This document shows positions 40,844 to 49,674 of a DNA stretch of 64,000 nucleotides, piece after piece. Every line of letters starts with the position of its first letter. The first letter of the stretch is position 1. Where the stretch lies: assembly GCA_038121105.1 (NCBI GenBank), contig JAYONB010000005.1, forward strand, positions 186,001 to 250,000. The letters run 5' to 3'. Under the pieces are notes generated by a model. It was not told the origin of the DNA. It searched no databases and worked only from the letters and a program-made list of their open reading frames with translations. The stretch is from CALJDF01 sp038121105 (lineage in GTDB: Bacteria > Pseudomonadota > Alphaproteobacteria > SHVP01). The position numbers and the translations under genes are program-made.

Positions 40844-41481
40844 TCTCCAAACTGAAAGGTGTCGTCGATTCGATCGGCACCGATCGTGTTGTCCTCGATG
40901 TGAACGGCGTTGGGTATCTGGCGTTTTGTCCGGCCCGGACACTGCAAGACCTCCCGCCCCCGGGGGGCGCGGCAACCCTCCTGATCGACACCCACGTCCG
41001 TGAAGATCACATCCATCTCTACGGCTTCTCGGACTCGCTGGAGCGCGATTGGTTCCGCTTGTTGCAAAGCGTTCAGGGCGTCGGCGCCAAGGTCGCGATT
41101 GCGATTCTCTCCGTCCTAAGCCCGGCGCAGTTGGCCGAGGCGGTCGCCGCACAAGACAAAGCGCCTGTTACCCAAGCGCCAGGCGTCGGCGCCAAACTTG
41201 CCCAACGCATCGTCGCCGAACTCAAGGACAAAGTGCCCTCGCTGATCGAAGTATTGTCGGTCGGCGCCGCCGGCGAGGTCGAAGAAACCCGCACCGCACG
41301 GGGCTTGATGAGCGATGCCGCCGCGGATGCGGTGTCCGCGTTGGTGAATCTGGGCTACCGGCGGGTCGAGGCTTTCACCGCCGTCGCCGCGGTCGCCAAA
41401 CAAGAAGAGGGTGCGCTCGAGGTTGAAGCGCTCATTCGCAGCGCCTTGCGCGAACTTGCCCAGTCCGGCACGGCAGCATGA
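40840..41481 (+). CDS. ruvA: Holliday junction branch migration protein RuvA
   Basis: RuvA binds the four-way junction and recruits the RuvB motor. The 213 aa product starts at TTG 40840 (MISKLKGVVDSIGTDRVVLD); the frame is open earlier, but this is the family N-terminus and it overlaps the ruvC stop (TTGA). Helix-hairpin-helix motifs VQGVGAKVAIAIL and APGVGAKLAQRIVAELK lie near 73-85 and 108-125; the C-terminal domain that contacts RuvB is at about 150-213. ATGA links it to ruvB. Confidence 0.95.
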   Translation: MISKLKGVVDSIGTDRVVLDVNGVGYLAFCPARTLQDLPPPGGAATLLIDTHVREDHIHLYGFSDSLERDWFRLLQSVQGVGAKVAIAILSVLSPAQLAEAVAAQDKAPVTQAPGVGAKLAQRIVAELKDKVPSLIEVLSVGAAGEVEETRTARGLMSDAAADAVSALVNLGYRRVEAFTAVAAVAKQEEGALEVEALIRSALRELAQSGTAA

Positions 41482-42533
41482 GCGAGGCAACGGAACGTTT
41501 GGTTGCGGCCGAAGAGGACGGTGACGACGTTCTCGGCCCGGGCATTCGCCCGGTTTCATTGGATGATTTCGTCGGCCAGCGACAGGTCTGCACCAACTTG
41601 CGGGTCTTTGTCGAAGCCGCCCGTGCGCGCAGCGAGGCGCTCGATCACGTCTTGCTCGTTGGTCCGCCCGGTCTCGGCAAAACCACGCTGGCGCAGATCG
41701 TCGCCCGCGAACTCGGCGTCAGCTTTCGGGCCACCGCCGGTCCGGTGATCGCGCGGTCGGGCGATCTCGCGGCGCTTCTCACCAACCTCCAGCCGCACGA
41801 CGTGCTGTTCATCGACGAGATCCACCGCCTTAGCCCGGCCGTCGAAGAAATTCTCTACCCGGCGATGGAAGATTTTCATCTCGATCTCATCATTGGCGAG
41901 GGACCGGCCGCGCGGTCGGTGCGCATCGACCTACCGCCCTTTACGTTGGTTGGTGCCACCACGCGCTCGGGCTTGCTCACGACGCCGCTTCGCGAGCGCT
42001 TCGGTATTCCGCTGCGGCTGAATTTCTACGACACCGAAGACCTGGTCCAGATCGTCAGTCGGGGCGCGCGCATCTTGGCGGTGCCGCTGACCGACGAGGG
42101 GGCGCTCGAGGTCGCGCGCCGGTCGCGGGGCACGCCGCGAATTGCCGGCCGCCTATTGCGTCGGGTGCGCGATTTCGCTGCCGTCGCCGGCCACAACGAA
42201 ATCGGCAAAGACATCGCGTCCGATGCGCTCAGCCGGCTCGAGGTCGACCAACGCGGTCTCGATGCGATGGACCGGCGTTATCTTTCCTGCATCGCCGAAT
42301 CGTTCGGCGGTGGGCCGGTCGGGATTGAGACCATGGCTGCCGCGTTGTCCGAGCCGCGCGATGCGCTTGAAGAAATAATCGAGCCGTTCTTGATCCAAGA
42401 GGGGTTTCTCCAGCGCACGCCGCGGGGTCGGCAGCTGACCGCTGCCGCTTTCACCCATCTCGGGCTCAACGCACCGGCTACGGTGTCGCAGCAGCTCGAG
42501 ATGCCGGTCGCGGAGGACGGCGACGATGGCTGA
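41478..42533 (+). CDS. ruvB: Holliday junction branch migration ATPase RuvB
   Basis: RuvB is the hexameric AAA+ motor that drives branch migration. The 351 aa product has Walker A GPPGLGKT at 62-69, Walker B LFIDEIHRL near 110-118, sensor 1 GATTRSG near 160 and a C-terminal winged helix ending around 340 (RTPRGR). It overlaps ruvA by 4 bases and ybgC by 8 bases, so the ruvCAB genes run straight into the tol-pal operon. Confidence 0.97.
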   Translation: MSEATERLVAAEEDGDDVLGPGIRPVSLDDFVGQRQVCTNLRVFVEAARARSEALDHVLLVGPPGLGKTTLAQIVARELGVSFRATAGPVIARSGDLAALLTNLQPHDVLFIDEIHRLSPAVEEILYPAMEDFHLDLIIGEGPAARSVRIDLPPFTLVGATTRSGLLTTPLRERFGIPLRLNFYDTEDLVQIVSRGARILAVPLTDEGALEVARRSRGTPRIAGRLLRRVRDFAAVAGHNEIGKDIASDALSRLEVDQRGLDAMDRRYLSCIAESFGGGPVGIETMAAALSEPRDALEEIIEPFLIQEGFLQRTPRGRQLTAAAFTHLGLNAPATVSQQLEMPVAEDGDDG

Positions 42534-42996
42534 CATCGCACCGGACAACGCGCCGTCCGCCGGGCGCATTGACGACGACGGCATCCACCACTTGCCGGTT
42601 CGGGTCTATTACGAAGACACCGACGCGGCCGGGATCGTCTATTACGCAAATTACCTCAAGTTCATCGAGCGCGCGCGCACCGACATGATGCGCCTGCTCG
42701 GGGTTACCCATTCCAAGATGGCCCAGACCGACGGCTTGTCGTTCATCGTCCGTGGTTGCGCGGTTAAATATCGGCGTCCGGCGCGATTGGACGATGCATT
42801 GGATGTCCGCACACGCGTGACGCGCATCCGTGGACCGGTGCTTGATGTCTTGCAAGACGTTTACCGGGACGCCGACCTGTTGATCGCGACTGAACTTCGG
42901 ATCGCCTGCATGGACGGAGCCGGTCGCGTCCAATCGTTGCCACCCCCCATTCGCACGGCATTTGCGCGTATCGCGCAACCTGTGTCCGCGCTCTAG
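42526..42996 (+). CDS. ybgC: Tol-Pal-associated acyl-CoA thioesterase YbgC
   Basis: This 156 aa hotdog thioesterase is the standard first gene of tol-pal operons. The motif VYYEDTDAAGIVYYANYLKF at residues 24-43 carries the catalytic Asp and the family YYANY. It begins 8 bases inside ruvB and ends 12 bases before tolQ. Its link with Tol-Pal is known from E. coli; the physiological substrate remains unclear, with short acyl-CoA and acyl-ACP contacts reported for the family. Confidence 0.93.
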   Translation: MADIAPDNAPSAGRIDDDGIHHLPVRVYYEDTDAAGIVYYANYLKFIERARTDMMRLLGVTHSKMAQTDGLSFIVRGCAVKYRRPARLDDALDVRTRVTRIRGPVLDVLQDVYRDADLLIATELRIACMDGAGRVQSLPPPIRTAFARIAQPVSAL

Positions 42997-43008
42997 CCAA
43001 GGAGAACT

Positions 43009-43739
<731 letters not shown>

Positions 43740-43740
<1 letters not shown>

Positions 43741-44177
43741 TGGCCGCTTTTCTGATGGAACGATCGAAGGCCAACGGGCGTGGCGGTCACCGACCGATAG
43801 CAGAAATCAACGTGACGCCGTTTGTCGACGTCATGTTGGTGCTTCTCGTCGTCTTCATGGTAACCGCGCCGCTTTTGACCGTGGGCGTTTCCGTGGAGCT
43901 GCCGGAGACTGCCGCCGCACCCATTCCTGGCCAGGACGAACCTCTGGCGGTGAGCATCGACTCAAGCGGGCGGGTCTATATCCAGGACTCGGAAGTCAGC
44001 ATGGAGACGCTGATTCCTCGGCTCGAAGCGATCACGCTGAACAATCCCGATGCGCGCATTTTTGTGCGTGGCGATAAGTCGATCGACTACGGCCGCGTCA
44101 TGGAAGTTATGGGTGTCCTTAACGGTGCGGGCTTCAATCGAGTCGCGCTGATCACCGAACGGCCGCAAGGGAAGTAG
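43740..44177 (+). CDS. tolR: Tol-Pal system protein TolR
   Basis: TolR pairs with TolQ as the motor stator. The 145 aa product has a short cytoplasmic N-terminus, one helix at about 28-50 that starts with the proton-relay Asp30 in TPFVDVMLVLLVVFM, and a periplasmic ExbD-like domain (YIQDSEVSMETLIPRL, VFVRGDK-like RIFVRGDKSIDYGRVM). The ATG at 43740 overlaps the tolQ stop by one base. It ends 6 bases before tolA. Confidence 0.95.
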
Positions 44178-44183
44178 GGATCG

Positions 44184-45080
44184 GTGCGGGGCGCGATCGG
44201 CATATCGGTGGTTTTCCATCTCGCGGTTGTGACCGCGGCATGGACCGGGCTTCCTGTGCTGTTCGAAGACACGATTCGAGAGGAGACGCCGATCATCGTC
44301 GAACTGGTCGCGATCGCCGAAGAAACCCGTGCGGCCCCGGAGACGCCGCAAGAAACGCCAAAACCCGAACCCGAAGAGGCAAAGCCCGAGCCTGTGAAGG
44401 CCGAGCCCAAGCCGCCGCCCCCGCCGGCGAAGCCCGCACCGCCCGCGCCCGAGAAAGTCGCCGCGCTGCCTCCCCCGCCAAAGCCGGTGCCGAAACCCGA
44501 GGTTGCCGCGCCGCCGCCACCCCCGGAAACGCGGGTGGCGCCCGAGCCGCCTGCGCCCGAGCAACGCCAGACCAAGATTCGCCCCAAGACCAAACCGGAA
44601 CCGCCGAAAGAAACGCCCCGTTTTGACGCCGGACGTATCGCCGTCCTCATCGACAAAACGCGTAAAGACGAGACGCCGGAGACCGAGCCGGAAGAAACGC
44701 CGAAAAAATTCCTGCAACCGCCGCCGGTTGCCGACGCCCCGGTGCGGCGCGCCGCCATCGGCAATCGTCTGACGATCAGCGAGGTCGACGCCATCCGCTA
44801 TCAGATCGAGCAATGTTGGAACGTGCCGGCCGGCGCGCGTGACGCACGCGACCTCGTGATCAAAATCCGGATCAATCTCAAACCGGATGGCTCGCTCAAG
44901 GGGTCGCCCGTTATCTTGGATCGTGACCGGATGGATGACGGATTTTTCCGCGCTGCGGCCGAAAGTGCCCGTCGCGCGGTGCAGCGCTGCACGCCGCTCA
45001 AGAATCTGCCGACCTCCAAGTACGATCGGTGGCAAGAAATCACGTTGACGTTTAACCCGCGAGATATGCTCGGCGGCTAA
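44184..45080 (+). CDS. tolA: Tol-Pal system protein TolA, proline-rich linker type
   Basis: TolA spans the periplasm from the TolQR motor to TolB/Pal. The 298 aa product has a short N-terminal helix at about 4-24, a central linker at about 45-180 rich in Pro, Glu, Lys and Ala, and a C-terminal domain with ISEVDAIRYQIEQCWNVPAG and a paired Cys (QRCTPL), the TolA/TonB-like fold. The linker is much more proline-rich than the helical domain II of E. coli TolA and recalls TonB. The start is GTG at 44184. Confidence 0.9.
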   Translation: MRGAIGISVVFHLAVVTAAWTGLPVLFEDTIREETPIIVELVAIAEETRAAPETPQETPKPEPEEAKPEPVKAEPKPPPPPAKPAPPAPEKVAALPPPPKPVPKPEVAAPPPPPETRVAPEPPAPEQRQTKIRPKTKPEPPKETPRFDAGRIAVLIDKTRKDETPETEPEETPKKFLQPPPVADAPVRRAAIGNRLTISEVDAIRYQIEQCWNVPAGARDARDLVIKIRINLKPDGSLKGSPVILDRDRMDDGFFRAAAESARRAVQRCTPLKNLPTSKYDRWQEITLTFNPRDMLGG

Positions 45081-45096
45081 AGGTGAAGGAATTGAA

Positions 45097-46455
45097 ATGA
45101 CGATCGTGACGCGTTTTTCGGCGGCGGTTTTTGCCCTCTTTGTCGCAACGCTTTTTGCGGTGCAGTTCTCTGCAAATTCGGCCCGGGCGCAACTGCAGAT
45201 CGATATCACGCGCGGCAACGTCGATCCGCTGCCCATTGCGATCGGCGATCTCACGGGGACCACCCCGGACACGACGCGGGTGGGGCGGGATATCTCCGGC
45301 GTCATTGCCGCAAACCTCGAACGGTCGGGGTTGTTCCGTGCGATCGAGCGCGCGGCTTTCATCGAAGATCCGACACAAATAACCTTGCGGCCCCGGTTCG
45401 GCGATTGGCGTCTCATCAACGCGCAAGCGCTCGTCACGGGTGGGGCGGTCGAAGAGGGCGACGGTCGTCTGCGGGTCGAATTCCGCCTGTGGGATACCTT
45501 CGCCGAGCAGCAGATGACGGGTCTGGTCTATGTCACCAACCCCGAGAATTGGCGCCGCATCGCGCATTTGATTTCCGATGCGATCTACAAGCGTTTGACC
45601 GGCGAGGATGGCTACTTCGACACACGAATCGTCTACATCTCCGAAACCGGTGCCGCCGACAAACGCATCAAGCGCCTGGCATTGATGGATCAAGACGGCG
45701 CGGGACACCGTTTTTTGACCGACGGCAAGGACCTCGTGCTCACGCCACGGTTTTCGCCTACCCGCCAAGAAATCACCTATCTCAGCTATTTCGGCGATCG
45801 GCCGCGGGTCTACATTTACAACATCGATACCGGCCAACAGGAAATCCTCGGCGACTTCCCCGGCATGACGTTCGCACCACGTTTCTCGCCGGACGGCAAC
45901 CGTGTGATCATGAGCTTGGCCGTCGACGGCAATTCGGACATCTACACGATGGATGTCCGCACCCGTCGGGTCGAGCAACTCACCCGCAACCCCGCGATCG
46001 ACACCTCGCCGTCGTTCGCCCCGGACGGCTCTCGGATCACCTTCAACTCCGATCGCAGCGGCACCCAGCAGATCTATGTGATGGATGCCGACGGGGACGG
46101 ACAAAAGCGCATCAGTTTTGGCGACGGGCGTTATGCCACGCCGGTTTGGTCCCCGCGCGGCGACCTCATCGCCTTTACCAAGTTTCGCCGGGGGCGCTTT
46201 CACATTGGCGTTATGCGGCCCGATGGGACCGGCGAACGGTTGCTGACGGAGAGCTTTTTGGACGAGGCGCCGACATGGGCTCCGAACGGTCGGGTGATCA
46301 TGTTCTTTCGCCAACAACCGCGGCGCGATGACGGTTCCGGCGGCGAAGTCGCCCTCTGGTCGGTCGATTTGACCGGCTTCAACGAGCGTCGCGTGGTCAC
46401 GCCGCTCGACGGCTCCGACCCGGCATGGTCGCCCTTGTTTTCCGAAAGTCGCTAA
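45097..46455 (+). CDS. tolB: Tol-Pal system beta-propeller protein TolB
   Basis: TolB is a periplasmic protein that binds Pal and is released by TolA. The 452 aa product has a signal peptide of about 30 residues (FSAAVFALFVATLFAVQF, cleavage after ARA), an N-terminal domain with IDITRGNVDPLPIAI, and a six-bladed propeller with repeated SPDGNRV/APDGSRITF strands between about 200 and 440. A GTGAAGGA ribosome-binding region precedes the ATG. Downstream 208 bases of structured DNA separate it from pal. Confidence 0.96.
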   Translation: MTIVTRFSAAVFALFVATLFAVQFSANSARAQLQIDITRGNVDPLPIAIGDLTGTTPDTTRVGRDISGVIAANLERSGLFRAIERAAFIEDPTQITLRPRFGDWRLINAQALVTGGAVEEGDGRLRVEFRLWDTFAEQQMTGLVYVTNPENWRRIAHLISDAIYKRLTGEDGYFDTRIVYISETGAADKRIKRLALMDQDGAGHRFLTDGKDLVLTPRFSPTRQEITYLSYFGDRPRVYIYNIDTGQQEILGDFPGMTFAPRFSPDGNRVIMSLAVDGNSDIYTMDVRTRRVEQLTRNPAIDTSPSFAPDGSRITFNSDRSGTQQIYVMDADGDGQKRISFGDGRYATPVWSPRGDLIAFTKFRRGRFHIGVMRPDGTGERLLTESFLDEAPTWAPNGRVIMFFRQQPRRDDGSGGEVALWSVDLTGFNERRVVTPLDGSDPAWSPLFSESR

Positions 46456-46497
46456 AAACCCCTCTAAACCCCTAGGGCGACACGAAAAAAAGGATTT

Positions 46498-46558
46498 GGC
46501 CCCTAGACATTGGCCGGGTCGGGCCTTACTTTCGGTCACGCGTTAGGGGCTTATTTTT
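46498..46558 (+). terminator. Possible terminator or RNA structure between tolB and pal
   Basis: GCCCCTA at 46499-46505 can pair with TAGGGGC at 46544-46550, enclosing 38 bases that include a smaller GGCC-GGGTCG-GGCC hairpin, and TTATTTTTGG follows. Upstream, AAACCCCT is repeated directly at 46456-46463 and 46466-46473. This could end or attenuate the tolB transcript so that pal is made at a different level, but the loop is long for a simple terminator. Confidence 0.35.
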
Positions 46559-46663
46559 GGGCCGATGCCTATTGCCGGTGACTCGGCTGGATGGGTGTCA
46601 CTATGATGCGCCTGCCCAGCCCACAGATTTTGGGCGTTGGGCTATGTCGCTACGGAGAGATCA

Positions 46664-47203
46664 ATGCGCTTGAAGTTTACTACGATGATTGCCGCACTAT
46701 TCGTCGTTGCCGCCTGTGCAACAGCCGCTGAGGAAGATAGCGCGTCGAGCGGTAGCGGGGGCGCGTCCCAAGGGGCGGCGTCGTCGACGGTTCAGCAGTC
46801 CCAATCCGGATCGGCGCAGGCCTCTCGCCAAGCACCCGAGGTCACGCCGGGCAGCCAGCAAGACTTGGTGGCCAATATCGGCGACCGGGTTTTCTTCGAC
46901 TTCGACAAGTTCGATCTGCTGCCGGCCAGCCGGTCGACCCTCGAGCTGCAGGCCGCATGGTTGAAGCGGTTCCCGAACATCAACATCACGGTCGAAGGCC
47001 ATGCCGACGAACGTGGAACGCGGGAGTACAACTTGGCGCTGGGTGAGCGCCGGGCGAATTCCGTGAAAGACTTCCTCGTGTCGCAGGGCATCGACCCGCG
47101 TCGGGTGCGGACGATCAGCTACGGCAAGGAACGTCCGGTCGCCTTGGGTTCGAATGAGGCGGCATGGTCGCAGAACCGTCGGGGCGTCACCGTCGTCAAC
47201 TAG
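46664..47203 (+). CDS. pal: Peptidoglycan-associated lipoprotein Pal
   Basis: Pal anchors the outer membrane to peptidoglycan and is the target of the Tol machine. The 179 aa product has a lipoprotein signal with Cys18 in VVAAC, a Ser/Gly/Gln-rich linker to about 65, and an OmpA domain with VFFDFDKFDLLPAS, VEGHADERGTREYNLALGE and RRANSVKDFL. ATG 46664 follows GGAGAG; an upstream in-frame start would bury the lipobox. A strong terminator follows. Confidence 0.96.
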   Translation: MRLKFTTMIAALFVVAACATAAEEDSASSGSGGASQGAASSTVQQSQSGSAQASRQAPEVTPGSQQDLVANIGDRVFFDFDKFDLLPASRSTLELQAAWLKRFPNINITVEGHADERGTREYNLALGERRANSVKDFLVSQGIDPRRVRTISYGKERPVALGSNEAAWSQNRRGVTVVN

Positions 47204-47226
47204 CGCTGCGGCTACGAACTAAGTTG

Positions 47227-47261
47227 AAACGCCCGCTCGGGAGTACCGGAGCGGGCGTTTT
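47227..47261 (+). terminator. Rho-independent terminator after pal
   Basis: A perfect 12-base stem, AAACGCCCGCTC (47227-47238) with GAGCGGGCGTTT (47249-47260), encloses a 10-base loop and ends in a T run. It starts 24 bases after the pal stop and separates pal from cpoB. Confidence 0.93.
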
Positions 47262-47337
47262 CGATTCCGGCACGGTACCCATCTTCCGCCACAATTGCGG
47301 TGTTGTATGGTGGCTTCCGAATTTCGGGAGTGTTGAT

Positions 47338-48270
47338 ATGGCCAGATTGGCAGCAAAAAGGTGGCTGATTGTAGGGCTTGTCGCGGCCGCTTTGCCCATG
47401 GCGACCGCGCATGCGCAGCAGGGCCGCGATGCCGCCATCGCCCAGCGCCTCAGCGATATCGAGCGCACTCTTCAGGATCTCCAGCGGGCCGTCTATCGGG
47501 GCGAAACGCCGCCGGCGCAACGCGACGAACCGTCTTCGGATGAACTTCGCGCCGCCGGTATCGCGCCGGAAGCCGTCACCCAACGTCTCGTGTCCAACGA
47601 ACAACGGATGTCCGACATCGAGGCCGAGCTACGCCGCCTGACGGGCGCGATCGAGACTGCCGTTCATGATGTCGACGCCATGCGCAACCGCGTCGACAAG
47701 CTGGTTGCCGATGTCGATTTCAGGCTTTCCGCGCTGGAGCAAGCGATCCAGACCAACCCGTCCGTGCCCCAAGCGGCCGCCCCTGTGCCTGGCGAGCAAG
47801 GCGTCGCCCGAGCCGCAGAAACATCTCCGCCGCCGCCACGGCAGCAGGCTGCCGTCGTCCCCGAGCAGACCCTGCCCGACGGCTCGCCGACCGAACAGTA
47901 CGAACACGCGCTTTCCTTGCTGATGATCACGGCGAAATACGACACTGCCGAACAAGCATTCAAGACGTTCCTTGATGAAAACGCCGACCATCCGCTTGCC
48001 GCCAATGCTCAGTACTGGTTGGGCGAAACATTCTATGTGAGGAAGAACTATGCAGAGGCCGCCGCCGCCTTCATCGAGGGCTACACCCGCTACCCCGAAG
48101 GCTCGAAGGCGCCCGACAACCTCCTCAAGCTCGGCATGTCGCTAGCGGCGCTCGACAACAAAGAGGATGCCTGCGCGTCGTTCGTTGAGCTCTACGCGCG
48201 ATTCCCCAGTGCCGATCCCCGCCTGCTTCGCCAAGCGGACCAGCAAAAAGAAAAACTGAGCTGCCCCTAG
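47338..48270 (+). CDS. cpoB: Cell division coordinator CpoB (YbgF)
   Basis: CpoB is a periplasmic TPR protein that links Tol-Pal constriction with peptidoglycan synthesis. The 310 aa product has a signal peptide (WLIVGLVAAALPMATAHA, cleavage before QQGRD near 27), coiled coils at about 33-55 and 75-125, a low-complexity Pro/Ala/Gln linker, and three TPR-like units from about 185 to 305 (YEHALSLLMITAKYDTAEQAF, NAQYWLGETFYVRKNY). ATG 47338 with GGGAG upstream is chosen; the longer frame would cross the pal terminator. Confidence 0.93.
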   Translation: MARLAAKRWLIVGLVAAALPMATAHAQQGRDAAIAQRLSDIERTLQDLQRAVYRGETPPAQRDEPSSDELRAAGIAPEAVTQRLVSNEQRMSDIEAELRRLTGAIETAVHDVDAMRNRVDKLVADVDFRLSALEQAIQTNPSVPQAAAPVPGEQGVARAAETSPPPPRQQAAVVPEQTLPDGSPTEQYEHALSLLMITAKYDTAEQAFKTFLDENADHPLAANAQYWLGETFYVRKNYAEAAAAFIEGYTRYPEGSKAPDNLLKLGMSLAALDNKEDACASFVELYARFPSADPRLLRQADQQKEKLSCP

Positions 48271-48278
48271 GCGGCTTC

Positions 48279-49592
48279 ATGGCCGTTACAGTCTCTAACC
48301 AAGCGGTCCGTGCCGATCTCCAACGACGCTTCGACGTTGCCATGGACCGGTTCGCGCCGTTTGAGGGCCAACCGCGCCTCGCGGTGGCGGTTTCGGGCGG
48401 CCCCGACAGCCTGGCCCTCGCGTTGCTCGCGAAACGGTGGGTCGATGCGTGCAGAGGACAGCTCACGGCGCTGATCGTCGACCACGGGCTCCGTCCGGGA
48501 TCGTGCGACGAGGCGCACCATGCCCAAGCGCAACTTTGGGCGTTGGGGATTCCGGCCGAGGTTTTGACCTGGCGTGGCAATAAACCGGCAAGCGGGGTCC
48601 AAGCTGCCGCCCGAACCGCGCGCTACCGGCTGCTGCGGCATTGGTGCAGGGAAAACGGCGTCCTTCATTTGCTCACGGGCCACCACGGCGACGATCAACG
48701 GGAAACCATCGCCATGCGGCGGGCGCGGCGGAGCGGCGTTGTGGGCCTAGCGGGGATGTCCGCGATCGTCGAGGGCGGGGGTGGCCGCCTTCTTAGGCCG
48801 CTCTTGGGCCAGCGCCGTGCCGACCTGCGTGCCTTTCTGGCGATCCAGGGCGTGTCTTGGATCGACGACCCGAGCAACCGAGACGAACGATTCGAACGGG
48901 CCCGTCTACGTCGCACGCCGTTGCGCGGGCTCGCTGCGGAAGAAGTCGAGGGGGCGGCAAAGCAGCGCCAAGAGTACGAACGTCAGGTGCTGAGCATCCT
49001 TGCCCGCGCCGCATCGCTTCATCCGTTCGGGTTCTGCACCCTCGATGTCGGTGCACTCCGTGCCGAAACCCGAGACATCGTGACGGGCGCGCTCGCCAAC
49101 GTTCTTGCGTGGGTCGGCGGTCGATCCTATCCGCCGGGTCCCGATTCAGCCGATCGACTGCGGACGCGCGTCCTCGACCTGGCGCCTGGCCGTTCCGCAA
49201 CTCTCGCGGGTTGTTTGGTAGCCCGGCGTCGCGCGACCCTGGAGATTTCGCGCGAGCCGGGTCGATTGCCCCCCCAGACCCCTCTCTCAAGCCGCGACGC
49301 CCTGTGGGATGGCCGCTTCGAGGTATCGGTGTCCGGCGCCGAAAGTTTCGCCCCTGGGCTCGATATCGGACCCCTGGGGCGCCAGGGCTGGGCCGACGTT
49401 CGTGCGCGCGTCGCGCCGAGCCTCGTAGAGAGGGTGCCAAATGCGGCGATTTGGGCCCTGCCGGCTTTGTGGCTCGACGGCGTTCCGGCCGGGGTGCCCC
49501 AATTGTTGATCAAATGCCCGGCAACCATTCGGTTTTCTGCCGTTTTTCACCCCCACCGCACGCTGATTTCACCGACCTTTGCGGTTGCTTAA
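48279..49592 (+). CDS. tilS: tRNA(Ile)-lysidine synthase
   Basis: TilS converts C34 of the CAU-anticodon isoleucine tRNA to lysidine. The 437 aa product has the PP-loop motif SGGPDS at 39-44, ALIVDHGLRPGS, ASGVQAAARTARY and LTGHHGDDQRET, all typical of TilS, followed by a variable C-terminal half. It begins 8 bases after cpoB. In many bacteria tilS precedes ftsH, as here; a terminator-like hairpin lies between the two genes. Confidence 0.93.
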   Translation: MAVTVSNQAVRADLQRRFDVAMDRFAPFEGQPRLAVAVSGGPDSLALALLAKRWVDACRGQLTALIVDHGLRPGSCDEAHHAQAQLWALGIPAEVLTWRGNKPASGVQAAARTARYRLLRHWCRENGVLHLLTGHHGDDQRETIAMRRARRSGVVGLAGMSAIVEGGGGRLLRPLLGQRRADLRAFLAIQGVSWIDDPSNRDERFERARLRRTPLRGLAAEEVEGAAKQRQEYERQVLSILARAASLHPFGFCTLDVGALRAETRDIVTGALANVLAWVGGRSYPPGPDSADRLRTRVLDLAPGRSATLAGCLVARRRATLEISREPGRLPPQTPLSSRDALWDGRFEVSVSGAESFAPGLDIGPLGRQGWADVRARVAPSLVERVPNAAIWALPALWLDGVPAGVPQLLIKCPATIRFSAVFHPHRTLISPTFAVA

Positions 49593-49624
49593 CCGGCGAT
49601 GTTCACTATGTAATTGAGGCAGTG

Positions 49625-49655
49625 GCGGCGCCTGGTTGGTGCCGCGTGTTTTTTT
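49625..49655 (+). terminator. Terminator-like hairpin in the tilS-ftsH gap (possible ftsH attenuator)
   Basis: GCGGCGCC (49625-49632) pairs with GGTGCCGC (49638-49645) through 8 base pairs, one of them G-U, over a TGGTT loop; GTG and seven T follow. The T run ends 19 bases before the ftsH GTG, which leaves no room for a promoter downstream of it. Transcripts reaching ftsH must therefore read through this element. Confidence 0.8.
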
Positions 49656-49674
49656 GGTCTAGGGAAAAGCGGCA

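Noticed and set aside
43962..46539. Two frames of nearly 500 codons on the minus strand over tolR-tolA-tolB
   Set aside because: Both mirror real Tol genes; the Gly/Arg/Phe-rich stretch is just the complement of the TolA proline-rich linker.
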